Positions 7,903 through 15,959 are shown, counted from the stretch's first letter. The stretch: 64,000 nt of DNA from Sphingomonas insulae (GCF_010450875.1 NZ_CP048422.1:985001-1049000); one strand, 5' to 3'. Numbers and translations: made by a program. The notes: generated by a model from the sequence alone, not told the origin.

Positions 7903-8841
7903 ATGCGTGTGGTGAAGGTGGCAGTGGCGCTCGCGATCGTCGGCGCAATCGGGGGATCGGCGTGGCAGGCGACTCGCCCGACGACACAGGCACCGCCCGC
8001 CGCCGCCGTCGCGCAAGCCGGGCAAACCGGGCAGGCCCGGCCGATGGGGCAGGCTGGGCAGGTCGGGCCGATGGGCCAGGCTGGGCAGCTTGGGCCGACG
8101 CCGGCCGCCGAAGCCGGCGTGCCGGTCTATGCCGCGACCGTCGTCGCGCGCTTTCCGCATGATACAGGTGCGTTCACCGAGGGGCTGCTGTTCTGCGGCG
8201 GCGCGCTGTACGAAAGCACGGGCAAGGAGGGCGCGTCGGACATACGCCGGGTGAACCTGTTCGATGGCAAGGTGCTGGCACGCGCGAGGATCGCGCCGGA
8301 CCTGTTCGGCGAAGGCATCGGCTGCTGGAAGAACACGCTGTTGAGCGTGACGTGGAAGACGGGACTGGGCTTTCGCTGGGCGCTGCCTGCGCTGACCCGC
8401 GCCGGCAAGCCGTTCCGATACGCCGGCGAGGGCTGGGGCATGACGAGCGACGGCCGCGATATCATCCTGTCCGACGGCACGCCGACGCTTCGGCGGATGG
8501 ACCCGGCGACCTTCGCCGAGCGCGGCCGGATCGCGGTATCGCTCAACGGGCGGCCGCTGCAGAAGCTCAACGAACTGGAGGCGTATCGCGGTCGCATCCT
8601 GGCGAACGTCTGGATGACCGGCTTCGTCGCGCGAATCGATCCCGCCACCGGCAAGGTCGACGGCCTGATCGACCTGCGCCCGATCATCGCCGAGATCGCC
8701 AATGCCGACCCCGATGCGGTGGCGAACGGCATCGCCTACGACCCGAGCGGCGACCGCCTGTTCGTGACAGGCAAATACTGGCCGACGCTGTTCGAGATCA
8801 AGCTGGGCGACGAGGTGGGGCGGGCGCAGCCTTCGCAATAA
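7903..8841 (+). CDS. Glutaminyl-peptide cyclotransferase, secreted or membrane-anchored
   Basis: Plant/bacterial-type glutaminyl cyclase (five-bladed propeller), which converts N-terminal glutamine of peptides to pyroglutamate. Family signatures are FPHDTGAFTEGLLF, YESTGKEG, GEGIGCW, GWGMTSDGRDIILSDG, LNELEAYRGRILANVW and the closing FVTGKYWPTLFEI. An N-terminal hydrophobic segment (KVAVALAIVGAIGGSA) directs export. A linker of Gly-Gln-Ala-Pro repeats separates it from the enzyme domain. I start at ATG 7903. AAAAGGA abuts it, so GTG 7909 or 7912 may be the true start. The longer frame from 7789 would overlap the upstream terminator and is unlikely. Confidence 0.88.
   Translation: MRVVKVAVALAIVGAIGGSAWQATRPTTQAPPAAAVAQAGQTGQARPMGQAGQVGPMGQAGQLGPTPAAEAGVPVYAATVVARFPHDTGAFTEGLLFCGGALYESTGKEGASDIRRVNLFDGKVLARARIAPDLFGEGIGCWKNTLLSVTWKTGLGFRWALPALTRAGKPFRYAGEGWGMTSDGRDIILSDGTPTLRRMDPATFAERGRIAVSLNGRPLQKLNELEAYRGRILANVWMTGFVARIDPATGKVDGLIDLRPIIAEIANADPDAVANGIAYDPSGDRLFVTGKYWPTLFEIKLGDEVGRAQPSQ
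8041..8094 (+). repeat. Two tandem 27-base units in the linker of the cyclotransferase
   Basis: Copies at 8041-8067 and 8068-8094 differ at a few bases and each encodes PMGQAGQxG. Partial copies flank them. The unit keeps frame, giving a collagen-like flexible linker. Confidence 0.8.
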
Positions 8842-8896
8842 TCCGCCATTCGATCGCGGCACCGGCGGCGTGCCATTGCCTGTTGGGGGCATGCCG

Positions 8897-9586
8897 ATGT
8901 CACGCACGCAACGCCTTCTGGACCTGATCCAGCTGCTCCGTCAGTATCGGCGACCTGTCGCGGCCGTCACGCTGGCCGCTACGCTCGGCGTGTCCGTGCG
9001 GACCGTCTATCGCGACATCGACACGCTCAAGGGGCAGGGTGCGGATATCGCGGGGGAGGCCGGCGTCGGCTATGTGCTCCGCCCCGGCTTCCTGTTGCCG
9101 CCGCTCATGTTTACCGAGGACGAGATCGAGGCGCTGGTGCTGGGCTCACGCTGGGTGGCGGAGCAGGCCGACGGACCGCTCGGCAAGGCTGCGCAGGCCG
9201 TCGTTGCGAAGATCAGCGCCGTCCTTCCGCCTGAACTGAAGGCGGGGGTCGAAGGGTCGGGCCTGCTGATCGGCCCCGGTGAGCCGATGGCTGCGCTGGA
9301 TGGGGCACTGGCGACGATCCGCCACGCGATCCGGCGTGAACGAAAGCTGGCGGTGGCCTATGCCGACGAACGGGGCGAGGCGACGGAGCGGGTTATCTGG
9401 CCGATCGCCGTGGCCTTCTTCGACCGCGTGAGGGTCGTCGTCGCCTGGTGCGAACTGCGGGACGGCTATCGCCATTTCCGTATCGATCGCATCGTATCGG
9501 TCGAGGACCGCGACGAGCGCTACCCCCGCCGCCGCGGGCGGATGCTCAAGGACTGGCATGCCGTTCAGGGCATTCCCGAGCAATGA
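8897..9586 (+). CDS. YafY-type HTH/WYL transcriptional regulator
   Basis: A 229-residue regulator with an N-terminal DeoR-like winged helix (SRTQRLLDLIQLLRQY, then VSVRTVYRDIDTL as the recognition helix) and a C-terminal WYL-type ligand domain (about residues 130-210; KLAVAYADERGE, WPIAVAFFDRVRVVVAWCELR). I chose ATG 8897 because GGGGG at 8885-8889 is spaced seven bases from it and homologues begin MSRTQR. ATG 8891 and GTG 8870 are alternatives. The VOC-fold gene 85 bases downstream on the same strand is the likely target or partner, a pairing common in proteobacteria. The ligand is unknown. Confidence 0.9.
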   Translation: MSRTQRLLDLIQLLRQYRRPVAAVTLAATLGVSVRTVYRDIDTLKGQGADIAGEAGVGYVLRPGFLLPPLMFTEDEIEALVLGSRWVAEQADGPLGKAAQAVVAKISAVLPPELKAGVEGSGLLIGPGEPMAALDGALATIRHAIRRERKLAVAYADERGEATERVIWPIAVAFFDRVRVVVAWCELRDGYRHFRIDRIVSVEDRDERYPRRRGRMLKDWHAVQGIPEQ

Positions 9587-9671
9587 CTGCTGACGGAAAC
9601 TGACACAGCGGAGGCGCATCCCCGACCTGCCGGCACCGATCCCGCGTGTCGGCAATCGAAAAGGGGAACGT

Positions 9672-10043
9672 ATGCCGGACTTCAATTTCGTGCTTCTGCA
9701 TGTCCGCGATCATGTCGCCAGCGCCACGCTGTACCACGCGTTGCTCGGCAGTCCGATCGTCGAGCAGAAGGCGGATATCGCCATCCTGCCGTTGCGAGAC
9801 GGGGTGATGCTCGGCCTGTGGTCCAGCGAGACGGTGGAACCGGAAAGCACCGGCCTGACCGGCGCCAGCGAGCTCGCGTTCACCGTCGCCGATGCAAATG
9901 CCGTCGACCGCGTCCATGCCGACTGGTCGCGACGGGGGCTGACCATCGTCCAGGCGCCGACATCCATGGCGTTCGGGACTACCTTCGTCGCATGCGATCC
10001 CGATGGTCATCGCCTGCGCGTCTTCGCCCCCGCCGCCGTATGA
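9672..10043 (+). CDS. VOC (glyoxalase/bleomycin-resistance fold) family protein
   Basis: 123 residues with two beta-alpha-beta-beta-beta modules of the vicinal-oxygen-chelate fold. The first is FNFVLLHVRDHVASATLYHALLG and the second is ELAFTVADANAVDRVHADW. The metal-ligand pattern is incomplete (His in module 1, CDPDGHRLRVF near the end), so it may be a binding or resistance protein rather than a lyase. AGGGGA lies seven bases before ATG 9672. It follows the WYL regulator on the same strand and is probably controlled by it. Confidence 0.85.
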   Translation: MPDFNFVLLHVRDHVASATLYHALLGSPIVEQKADIAILPLRDGVMLGLWSSETVEPESTGLTGASELAFTVADANAVDRVHADWSRRGLTIVQAPTSMAFGTTFVACDPDGHRLRVFAPAAV

Positions 10044-10091
10044 TCCCATTCGCGGGCGGTCGTCGCGAAGGCTGGCCGCCCGCACCGGCGA

Positions 10092-11687
10092 TTATGTCAC
10101 CAGCTTCTGCAATGTCTCGACCCGGTCCGCCTCGGCGGCGGGCTTGTCGGTCCTGATCCGGGCGATGCGGGGGAAACGCATCGCGATGCCAGATTTGTGG
10201 CGGGTGGAGGCATGGATCGAATCGAACGCGATTTCGAGGACCATGGTCTTTTCGACCTCGCGTACCGGGCCGAAGCGGTTGAGCGTGTGGCGGCGTACAA
10301 AGCTGTCGAGCAGGCGCAATTCCTCGTCGGTGATGCCCGAATAGGCCTTGCCGACGGGCAGCAATTCGCCCTCCCCGGTCCAGCAGCCGAAGGTGTAGTC
10401 GCTGTAATAGGACGAGCGGCGACCGTTGCCGCGCTGGGCGTACATGATGACGCAATCGGCGGTCAGCGGGTCGCGTTTCCATTTGTACCATAGCCCAGCG
10501 CGGCGCCCGCCTACATAGGGCGAATCGCGGCGCTTCAGCATCACGCCCTCGATCGCGGCGTCACGGGCCCCGGCGCGGATCGCTTCCAGTTCGGTAAAGC
10601 TGGCGGCGTCGATCACCTGGCTGATGTCGAAACGGTCGGGATCGAGGCGCGGGACGAACGCCTCCAGCCGGGCGCGGCGTTCGGTCCAGGGAAGGGGGCG
10701 GAGGTCGTCCGCGCCGTCGAGCAGGATGTCGTAGAGCCGGACGAAGGCGGGATAGTCGGCCAGCATCTTCGCCGACACCGCCTTGCGACCGAGGCGCTGT
10801 TGCAGCGCGTTGAAGCTGGCGGCGCCGCCGCCATCCTCGAGGCTGCCGCCCTGCACCGCGCCCTTGACCAGCAATTCGCCGTCGAGCGTGCCGGGCGTCG
10901 TGAAGGCGGCTGCGACGTCGGGGAAGCTGGCGGTGACGTCGTCGCCGGTGCGGCTGTAGAGGCGGGTCTGGCCGGCGACGTGGACGATCTGGACGCGGAT
11001 GCCGTCCCATTTCCATTCGGCGGCATAATCGGCGAGGTCGACCTGCGCATCCTCCAGCCCGTGCGCGAGCATGAACGGGCGGAACACCGGCACGTCGGCG
11101 GGCGTCGGCTGCGCGCCGGTCCCCTCCGCCCAGGCGAACAGCGCGGCATAGGGCGGGGCGAGGCCGTGCCACACCTCTTCGACGGCATCGAGGTCGAGGC
11201 CGAAGGCCTGCGCCAGCGCGGTCTTGGCGAGGCGGGCGGAAACGCCGATGCGCAAGCCGCCGGTCGCCATCTTGAGGAGCGCGAACCGTTCCTCGGAATC
11301 GAGGCGATCGAGCATGCCGGCGAGAACCGCCGGCGCGTCGGCACGCGACAGGTGGCGCAGCGCGTCGATCGTCGCGGTGATCGACAATGGCGCCGTAGCG
11401 ACCGGAGCGGGGACGGGCGTGGGCCAGAGCAGCGCCACCGTTTCCGCGGTGTCCCCGACATAGTCGCGGCTCATCCGGAACAGCACGGGGTCGACCCGCG
11501 CCTCGATCAGCGCGCGGATCTGCGCCGGCTTGATGCCGGGCAGGTCGAGATCGCCGGTCAGCGCCGCCATCGCCCACCCGCGATCGGGATCGGGCGTCGC
11601 GAGCAGATAGTCGACGATGAGCTTCAGCTTGGCATTGCGGCCGCGCGTGTAGATGAGCGAATCGAGGAGCGCGGCGAAAGCGTGCAT
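10092..11687 (-). CDS. ATP-dependent DNA ligase (cisplatin damage response type)
   Basis: About 531 residues with three parts. First is an N-terminal DNA-binding domain (FAALLDSLIYTRGRNAKL, then PDRGWAMAALTGDL). Second is the adenylation domain with nucleophilic lysine in EWKWDGIR, DGELLVK and EGVMLKRRDSPY. Last is the OB-fold domain, with WYKWKRDPLTADCVI at its start. This is the bacterial repair ligase usually encoded with an MBL exonuclease, a DEXH helicase and the nuclease PdeM. Only the exonuclease is in the window, 10 kb away in the opposite orientation. I start at ATG 11687 (MHAFAALLD), matching family members. ATG 11702 would add five residues. It is divergent from the metallophosphoesterase. 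Confidence 0.92.
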   Translation of the reverse strand: MHAFAALLDSLIYTRGRNAKLKLIVDYLLATPDPDRGWAMAALTGDLDLPGIKPAQIRALIEARVDPVLFRMSRDYVGDTAETVALLWPTPVPAPVATAPLSITATIDALRHLSRADAPAVLAGMLDRLDSEERFALLKMATGGLRIGVSARLAKTALAQAFGLDLDAVEEVWHGLAPPYAALFAWAEGTGAQPTPADVPVFRPFMLAHGLEDAQVDLADYAAEWKWDGIRVQIVHVAGQTRLYSRTGDDVTASFPDVAAAFTTPGTLDGELLVKGAVQGGSLEDGGGAASFNALQQRLGRKAVSAKMLADYPAFVRLYDILLDGADDLRPLPWTERRARLEAFVPRLDPDRFDISQVIDAASFTELEAIRAGARDAAIEGVMLKRRDSPYVGGRRAGLWYKWKRDPLTADCVIMYAQRGNGRRSSYYSDYTFGCWTGEGELLPVGKAYSGITDEELRLLDSFVRRHTLNRFGPVREVEKTMVLEIAFDSIHASTRHKSGIAMRFPRIARIRTDKPAAEADRVETLQKLVT

Positions 11688-11737
11688 GGATGGCAAACGC
11701 ATGGCGCGATCGATCCGCTCCCGTTAGGGGCGACGGT

Positions 11738-12568
11738 GTGATCCGTCGTCTGTCGTTTGTCCTGCTCGCCCTCATCCTGTTGATCGGCGCGGCGTTTCTG
11801 GTCGGCTATCGCAATGCGCGCGCCGATCCGATCGTGCGCCGTGCCGCGGTGGCGCTGCCCGGCTGGCCGGCCGGACAGCCGCCGGTCACCATCGCGTTGT
11901 TGAGCGACATCCATATGGAAAGCGCGGCGATGGACGCGGCGCGGCTGGATCGTATCGTCGATCAGGTCAATGCGCTGCATCCCGACCTGATCGTGCTGGC
12001 CGGCGATTTCATCGAGGGGCGCGGCGTCGACGAGGCGGCGCGCGCGATACCCCTGTTGGCGCGGCCGCTCGCCCGGTTGCGGGCGCCGTTGGGGCGGGTG
12101 GCGGTGCTGGGCAACCACGATCACTGGACAGACCCGGCTCCACTCGCCGCCATGTTGCGGCGGATCGGCATCGTCGTGCTGGCCAATGAGGGGCGGGAGA
12201 TCGGTCCGCTGGCGGTCGGCGGGCTCGACGATCCGGCGACGTCGCGCGCCCGGCCGGAGAAGACCCTGGAGGCGCTGGCGGCGTTGCAGGGGGCGGGCGT
12301 GATGGTGGCGCATTCGCCCGCGATCGCGCCGCAGCTGTCATCGCGGACCCGGCTGCTGCTCGCCGGCCATACCCATTGCGGGCAAGTGGTGCTGCCGCTG
12401 ATCGGCGCGCCGTTCGAGGTGACATCGCCGCATGATCGTTGCGGCATCGTCCACGATCCCGGCCGAGTCACGATCGTCACCGCCGGGCTGGGGACGAGCA
12501 ACCTGCCGGTCCGCTATGGCGCGCCGCCGGACGTCTGGCTGGTGCGCGTCGGGCTGGGCGGACGCTGA
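11738..12568 (+). CDS. Membrane-anchored metallophosphoesterase (YkuE-like)
   Basis: 276 residues. An N-terminal transmembrane anchor (LSFVLLALILLIGAAFLVGY) precedes a calcineurin-like domain with all the metal motifs: LLSDIHM, LAGDFIEG, LGNHDHW, VAHSP and LAGHTHCGQ. The last is typical of YkuE-type enzymes, which include UDP-diacylglucosamine hydrolase-like and periplasmic phosphodiesterases. Start GTG 11738 has AGGGG seven bases upstream. The ATG at 11690 lacks support. It starts 50 bases from the divergent DNA ligase start, but the membrane anchor argues against the ligase-associated soluble nuclease PdeM. Substrate unknown. Confidence 0.88.
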   Translation: MIRRLSFVLLALILLIGAAFLVGYRNARADPIVRRAAVALPGWPAGQPPVTIALLSDIHMESAAMDAARLDRIVDQVNALHPDLIVLAGDFIEGRGVDEAARAIPLLARPLARLRAPLGRVAVLGNHDHWTDPAPLAAMLRRIGIVVLANEGREIGPLAVGGLDDPATSRARPEKTLEALAALQGAGVMVAHSPAIAPQLSSRTRLLLAGHTHCGQVVLPLIGAPFEVTSPHDRCGIVHDPGRVTIVTAGLGTSNLPVRYGAPPDVWLVRVGLGGR

Positions 12569-12587
12569 ACCCGCTAGCCGCCCGCAA

Positions 12588-12773
12588 TCAGTCGACCGCG
12601 TCCTTCACTGCCTTGCCGGCGAGCAGGCTGATGACGAGGAACAGCAGGAACAGCGCGATCGCGATGAAGAACAGGATTTTGGCGATGCCGACGAAGGCGC
12701 CGCCGATCCCACCGAACCCCAGCAGCCCCAGCACCAGACCGATGACGAGAAAGGTAAGGGCGAGTTTTAGCAT
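12588..12773 (-). CDS. DUF1328 family small membrane protein
   Basis: A 61-residue protein made almost wholly of two hydrophobic helices ([20 protein letters not shown] and [21 protein letters not shown]) with a glycine-rich turn. This matches the DUF1328/YtjA family. It should be an inner-membrane protein of unknown function, often stress-linked. It lies downstream of dps on the same strand after a 93-base gap containing a ten-base inverted repeat, and it converges with the phosphoesterase. Confidence 0.88.
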   Translation of the reverse strand: MLKLALTFLVIGLVLGLLGFGGIGGAFVGIAKILFFIAIALFLLFLVISLLAGKAVKDAVD

Positions 12774-12779
12774 GGTGGT

Positions 12780-12854
12780 GTCCTTCGTTTGGGTACTGGC
12801 GTTCGGATGCCGGCGTTCGGTGCCGGGCGTTACACGGTCAACCGAACGAAGGAC
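12780..12854. repeat. Ten-base inverted repeat between dps and the DUF1328 gene
   Basis: GTCCTTCGTT at 12780-12789 is perfectly complementary to AACGAAGGAC at 12845-12854. The 55-base interior carries repeated CGTTCGG blocks. There is no T-run on either strand. It could be an attenuator or RNA-processing hairpin between dps and the next gene. Confidence 0.5.
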
Positions 12855-12866
12855 GGGCTGGTTCCG

Positions 12867-13358
12867 TCAGCCCTTGCGGCTGGCTTCGAACAGGAACCAG
12901 GCGCGTTCTTCCGCCTGATCAGTCCAGTCGTCGACGATGCCGCTGGTGGCATTGTCCTTCGCCGCTTCCGCCGCATCCTTGACGGTGCGGAACGCCTCGA
13001 CGAGCTTCAGATTGTCCTCGCGCAGTTCGGCGAGCATCGATGCAGCGTCGACGAAATCCCGGTCGTTATCGGCGATCGTCTGGCGGCGGCTGATGTCCCC
13101 GATCGAACGCAGCGTGGTGTTGCCCGTCTTGCGGACGCGTTCGGCAACGGCATCGGTGACGCCGAGAATCTGCGTCGCCTGATCGTCGAGCATCAGGTGA
13201 TAGTCGCGGAAATGCGGGCCGGAGACGTGCCAGTGGAAGTTCTTCGTCTTGAGGTACAGCGCATAGCAATCGGCGAGCGAGGCGTTGAGCGCGTCGGCGA
13301 CACTGCGGGTATTGGTGAGGTCGGTCGGCGTGTTGAGTGCCGGGTTGATGTCGGCCAT
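12867..13358 (-). CDS. dps: Dps family DNA-binding ferritin-like protein
   Basis: 163 residues. Dodecameric miniferritin that oxidises and stores iron and protects DNA under oxidative or starvation stress. The ferroxidase-site pattern is visible in NFHWHVSGPHFRDYHLMLDDQ (His, His, Asp) with a downstream acidic helix. The C-terminus ends FEASRKG. ATG 13358 has AGGAG eight bases upstream. The frame stays open well upstream to 13961 but that part only shadows the neighbouring gene. No operator could be identified. Confidence 0.93.
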   Translation of the reverse strand: MADINPALNTPTDLTNTRSVADALNASLADCYALYLKTKNFHWHVSGPHFRDYHLMLDDQATQILGVTDAVAERVRKTGNTTLRSIGDISRRQTIADNDRDFVDAASMLAELREDNLKLVEAFRTVKDAAEAAKDNATSGIVDDWTDQAEERAWFLFEASRKG

Positions 13359-13456
13359 CGGAATAGCTCCTGGGATAGGGGTCGTTGCGGCAACGATCCG
13401 ATAGCCGAAATGCTCCCGATACGGCTGGCATTTCGCCGGCCAGTCTGATCGATCCG

Positions 13457-14023
13457 CTAGATCAGGCGGAGCGCGTCGAGGCCCAGCCAGAGTGCGGCGA
13501 CGACGAACAGCGCGCCGATGATCCGGCGCATCGGCACCAGAGGCAAGGCGGTCCAGCCGCGCTCCCCCAGCACCGCCGCAGGCACGATCACCGCCAGCGA
13601 ACCGAGCGTCGCGCCGGCGGCGGCGAGCCACGGCAGGTCGGCGCGGGCGGCAAGCGCCAGCACGACGAATTGCACGCCGTCGCCGAATGCGAGGATGAAC
13701 AGCCCGGCAAGGCTGGTCGCAGCCGCACCGATGCGCCAGCGATCGAGCCGCTCGGGTGCCTTGACGGGGAACAACGCGCCGCCCCCGTGGAACAGGAGCG
13801 CCAACGCCAGGAACAGCTGCTTCGCCTCCGGCGTCAGGCGGGGTGCGAGCACGGCGCCGGCGGCGGCGGCGAGCAGCCCCGCGCCCAGCAAGGCCAGCGC
13901 TGCCATCGCGATGACCAGACCGGGCGCGCGATAGCGATCGGCGAGGATCGCGGCGAGCCATGCCGGCCGGTCGCCGACCTGCGCCAGGGCCGCAGCGACG
14001 AACGCCGCCATCAGTGCATCCAT
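13457..14023 (-). CDS. TMEM165/GDT1 (UPF0016)-like membrane protein, divergent
   Basis: 188 residues with about six transmembrane helices arranged as two repeated halves. The family's duplicated E-x-G-D-K/R-T/S motif is degenerate here. The first copy reads AQVGDRPAW (Glu replaced by Gln or shifted) and the second reads AFGDGVQF. GDT1 proteins export manganese or calcium in exchange for protons. With both motifs altered, this one may have another substrate or a changed mechanism. It is upstream of dps on the same strand with 98 bases between. The family assignment rests on topology and motif position. Confidence 0.65.
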   Translation of the reverse strand: MDALMAAFVAAALAQVGDRPAWLAAILADRYRAPGLVIAMAALALLGAGLLAAAAGAVLAPRLTPEAKQLFLALALLFHGGGALFPVKAPERLDRWRIGAAATSLAGLFILAFGDGVQFVVLALAARADLPWLAAAGATLGSLAVIVPAAVLGERGWTALPLVPMRRIIGALFVVAALWLGLDALRLI

Positions 14024-14052
14024 GTCAACGCGCCCCTATCAGCCGGCGCCCG

Positions 14053-14388
14053 TCAGCCGGCAAGCCGCACCGAACAGGCGGCGGCGAAGGCGTCGCAGGC
14101 GCGCACGTCCTGTCGTTCGCACGCCACCGCATCGCCAAGGACCGACAACCAGCCATGGACCAGTGCGCCATGTTCGCCGCGCGACAGTGCCGAATCGACG
14201 AAATGGGCGACGGTCACCGCCGGATTGAGCCCGTTGCGATGCGCGATCAGGCGAATCTGGTTTATATCGGGCTTGAGGTCGCGGGCGCAGGTGTAGGGCG
14301 CCTTCACATCGATCGCCGCGATTCGCGCGGCAAGGTCGGCACGTACCGACTCGATCATGGTCATCTCGACATCGATTGCCCGCCCCAT
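14053..14388 (-). CDS. Hypothetical protein of 111 residues
   Basis: I do not recognise this protein. It begins MGRAIDVEMTMIESVRADLAA and is soluble and mixed alpha-helical. It contains four cysteines (in PYTCARDLK, VACERQD, RACDAF and AACSVR) but no signal peptide or known motif. ATG 14388 is supported by GGGGAG six bases upstream. The frame continues upstream to 14499 without support. It lies 29 bases upstream of the GDT1-like gene on the same strand, so the two may be cotranscribed. Coding character (frame, codon use, start site) makes it a credible gene. Confidence 0.55.
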   Translation of the reverse strand: MGRAIDVEMTMIESVRADLAARIAAIDVKAPYTCARDLKPDINQIRLIAHRNGLNPAVTVAHFVDSALSRGEHGALVHGWLSVLGDAVACERQDVRACDAFAAACSVRLAG

Positions 14389-14564
14389 CGTCCGCTCCCC
14401 TCGATTCCAGGCGATATCCTGCGCCGGCAATGGTAAACGGGCGGTTGAGAGACCATCCACGAGGGTTGCGCGGTTGACTTGTCGGTGCAACTCCGCCATG
14501 CGCCGCGGCTGATCGAGCGGCGGCGTTGGTGCTGCCGCTCTCCTTGTTTTCAGGATTAGGGCTC

Positions 14565-14732
14565 ATGGCCAAGCCGACTACCGTCAAGATCAAGCTCGTC
14601 AGCACCGCCGACACCGGCTTCTTCTATGTCACCAAGAAGAACCCGCGCACCAAGACCGAGAAGCTGAGCTTCAGCAAGTACGATCCGGTCGTGCGCAAGC
14701 ATGTCGAGTTCAAGGAAGCCAAGATCAAGTAA
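14565..14732 (+). CDS. rpmG: 50S ribosomal protein L33
   Basis: 55-residue L33 ([22 protein letters not shown], then [18 protein letters not shown] and the basic tail VEFKEAKIK). The family's zinc-binding cysteines are absent, so it is the cysteine-free form. ATG 14565 follows TTAGG. A TTGACT at 14474-14479 is a candidate -35 but no good -10 is seen. A strong terminator at 14778-14811 follows, so it is monocistronic. Confidence 0.97.
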   Translation: MAKPTTVKIKLVSTADTGFFYVTKKNPRTKTEKLSFSKYDPVVRKHVEFKEAKIK

Positions 14733-14777
14733 GCATCGACGGCGATCGGATCGCCGTCCCTGCCCGCTTGCTTCCCG

Positions 14778-14811
14778 AAAGCCGCCTGCGCGCGATGCGC
14801 CGGCGGCTTTT
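14778..14811 (+). terminator. Rho-independent terminator of rpmG
   Basis: AAAGCCGCC at 14778-14786 pairs perfectly with GGCGGCTTT at 14802-14810, with a short T-run. Extra GC pairs are possible inside the loop. Confidence 0.85.
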
Positions 14812-14877
14812 CGTGCATGTATGCCTTTGCGGCGGTGTGTCTCGACCGCGTCCGCGTTCGGACACATTGCGTTCATC

Positions 14878-14986
14878 TTGACACGTCATAGCGGCGGCCG
14901 GCGACCGGACATTCCGGTCGCCCTGTATCGCGTCACTACGGGCTAAGGGCGGTATCCTCGTTCGGAGGGTGCCGCCCTTGGTTTTT
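14878..14986 (+). ncRNA. Candidate small structured RNA with its own terminator
   Basis: Between rpmG's terminator and the glutaredoxin fusion there is a TTGACA hexamer at 14878-14883. A perfect nine-base hairpin follows (GGCGACCGG at 14900-14908, CCGGTCGCC at 14914-14922). A second stem, AAGGGCGG at 14945-14952 with CCGCCCTT at 14972-14979, is followed by GGTTTTT. The last stem with its T-run looks like an intrinsic terminator, though no gene ends there. This supports either a short independent transcript or an attenuator in the leader of the downstream gene. No convincing -10 box is seen, so the promoter is uncertain. Confidence 0.35.
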
Positions 14987-15047
14987 CGGGCGGTGTTTTC
15001 CGCGCAACCGGCTGGCATCGGACCATAATCGTGACCACATCCAGCTG

Positions 15048-15779
15048 ATGTCCCGACACGCCGTCCTCTACCGTATGGTCATGCCGACCCATGTCTGTCC
15101 CTTTGGCCTGAAGGCGCGCGACCTGTTGCGGCGCAACGGCTACACGGTCGAGGACCATCACCTGATTACGCGTGCGGAGGTGGATGCGTTCAAGGCGGCG
15201 CACGGCGTCGCGACGACGCCGCAGACCGTCATCGACGGAAAGCGGATCGGCGGATACGACGATCTGCGCCGTTTTTTCGGCCTGGCGATCGCCGATCCCG
15301 GGGCCATGCGCTATCGACCGATCGCCGCGGTGTTCGCGATGACCGCGCTGATGGCGCTGGCCACGAGCATGGGGACGTTCGGCACGCCGTTCGGCATGCG
15401 CACCGTCGAATGGTTCGTCGCATTCAGCATGGCGGTGCTGGCGATCCTGAAGCTGCAGAACGTCGAGCGTTTCGCGACCATGTTCCTGGGCTACGATCTG
15501 CTGGCGCAGCGCTGGGTACCGTATGCGACGTTGTATCCGTATCTGGAGGGGTTGGCGGCGGTGCTGATGATCGCACATGTCGCGCCCTGGCTGTCGGTGC
15601 CGGTGGCGCTGGTCATCGGCGGGGTCGGCGCGGGGTCGGTGGTGAAGGCGGTCTATGTCGACCGGCGCGAGTTGCGATGCGCGTGCGTCGGCGGCGACAG
15701 CAACGTGCCGCTCGGCTTCGTATCGCTGACCGAGAACGTGATGATGGTCGCGATGGCGTTGTGGATGATGCTGGGATGA
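15048..15779 (+). CDS. Glutaredoxin domain fused to MauE-like membrane domain
   Basis: 243 residues in two parts. Residues 1-80 are a glutaredoxin-like domain with CPFG in place of the usual CPYC, so it is monothiol, followed by the conserved TTPQTVIDGKRIGGYDDL. Residues 85-243 hold about four transmembrane helices resembling the MauE/DoxX-type membrane domain, with a CACVGG motif near the end (residues about 208-213). It may pass reducing equivalents across or at the membrane, by analogy with MauE in methylamine dehydrogenase maturation. The start ATG 15048 matches homologues. It is followed by a terminator at 15882-15921. Confidence 0.85.
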   Translation: MSRHAVLYRMVMPTHVCPFGLKARDLLRRNGYTVEDHHLITRAEVDAFKAAHGVATTPQTVIDGKRIGGYDDLRRFFGLAIADPGAMRYRPIAAVFAMTALMALATSMGTFGTPFGMRTVEWFVAFSMAVLAILKLQNVERFATMFLGYDLLAQRWVPYATLYPYLEGLAAVLMIAHVAPWLSVPVALVIGGVGAGSVVKAVYVDRRELRCACVGGDSNVPLGFVSLTENVMMVAMALWMMLG

Positions 15780-15881
15780 CGCCGGGCGGGCAGCATCGGG
15801 AACCACCGGCTGCCGACCCACGTTATGACATGGCTTGCAGCACCCAGCCCTTTTCGGGGGGCAGGGGCACTGGGAGCTCGC

Positions 15882-15921
15882 GACGCCCTGTCGATGCCGC
15901 CCGCATGGGCAGGGCGTCTTT
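15882..15921 (+). terminator. Terminator-like hairpin after the glutaredoxin fusion gene
   Basis: GACGCCCTG at 15882-15890 pairs perfectly with CAGGGCGTC at 15910-15918, followed by TTT. It lies about 100 bases after the stop codon and before the convergent divK gene. Confidence 0.6.
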
Positions 15922-15959
15922 GCGAGCGAGAAGCGCGCCGCCGCCCGCGCGCCGGCGAA

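Noticed and set aside
11690-11737. ATG 11690 as start of the metallophosphoesterase
   Set aside because: No ribosome site; GTG 11738 has AGGGG at good spacing and begins with the membrane anchor.
11738-12568. Metallophosphoesterase as ligase-associated PdeM
   Set aside because: It carries a membrane anchor and YkuE-type motifs; PdeM is soluble.
12867-13961. Upstream extension of dps to 364 residues
   Set aside because: The extra part is arginine-rich shadow of the GDT1-like gene; the AGGAG site supports ATG 13358.
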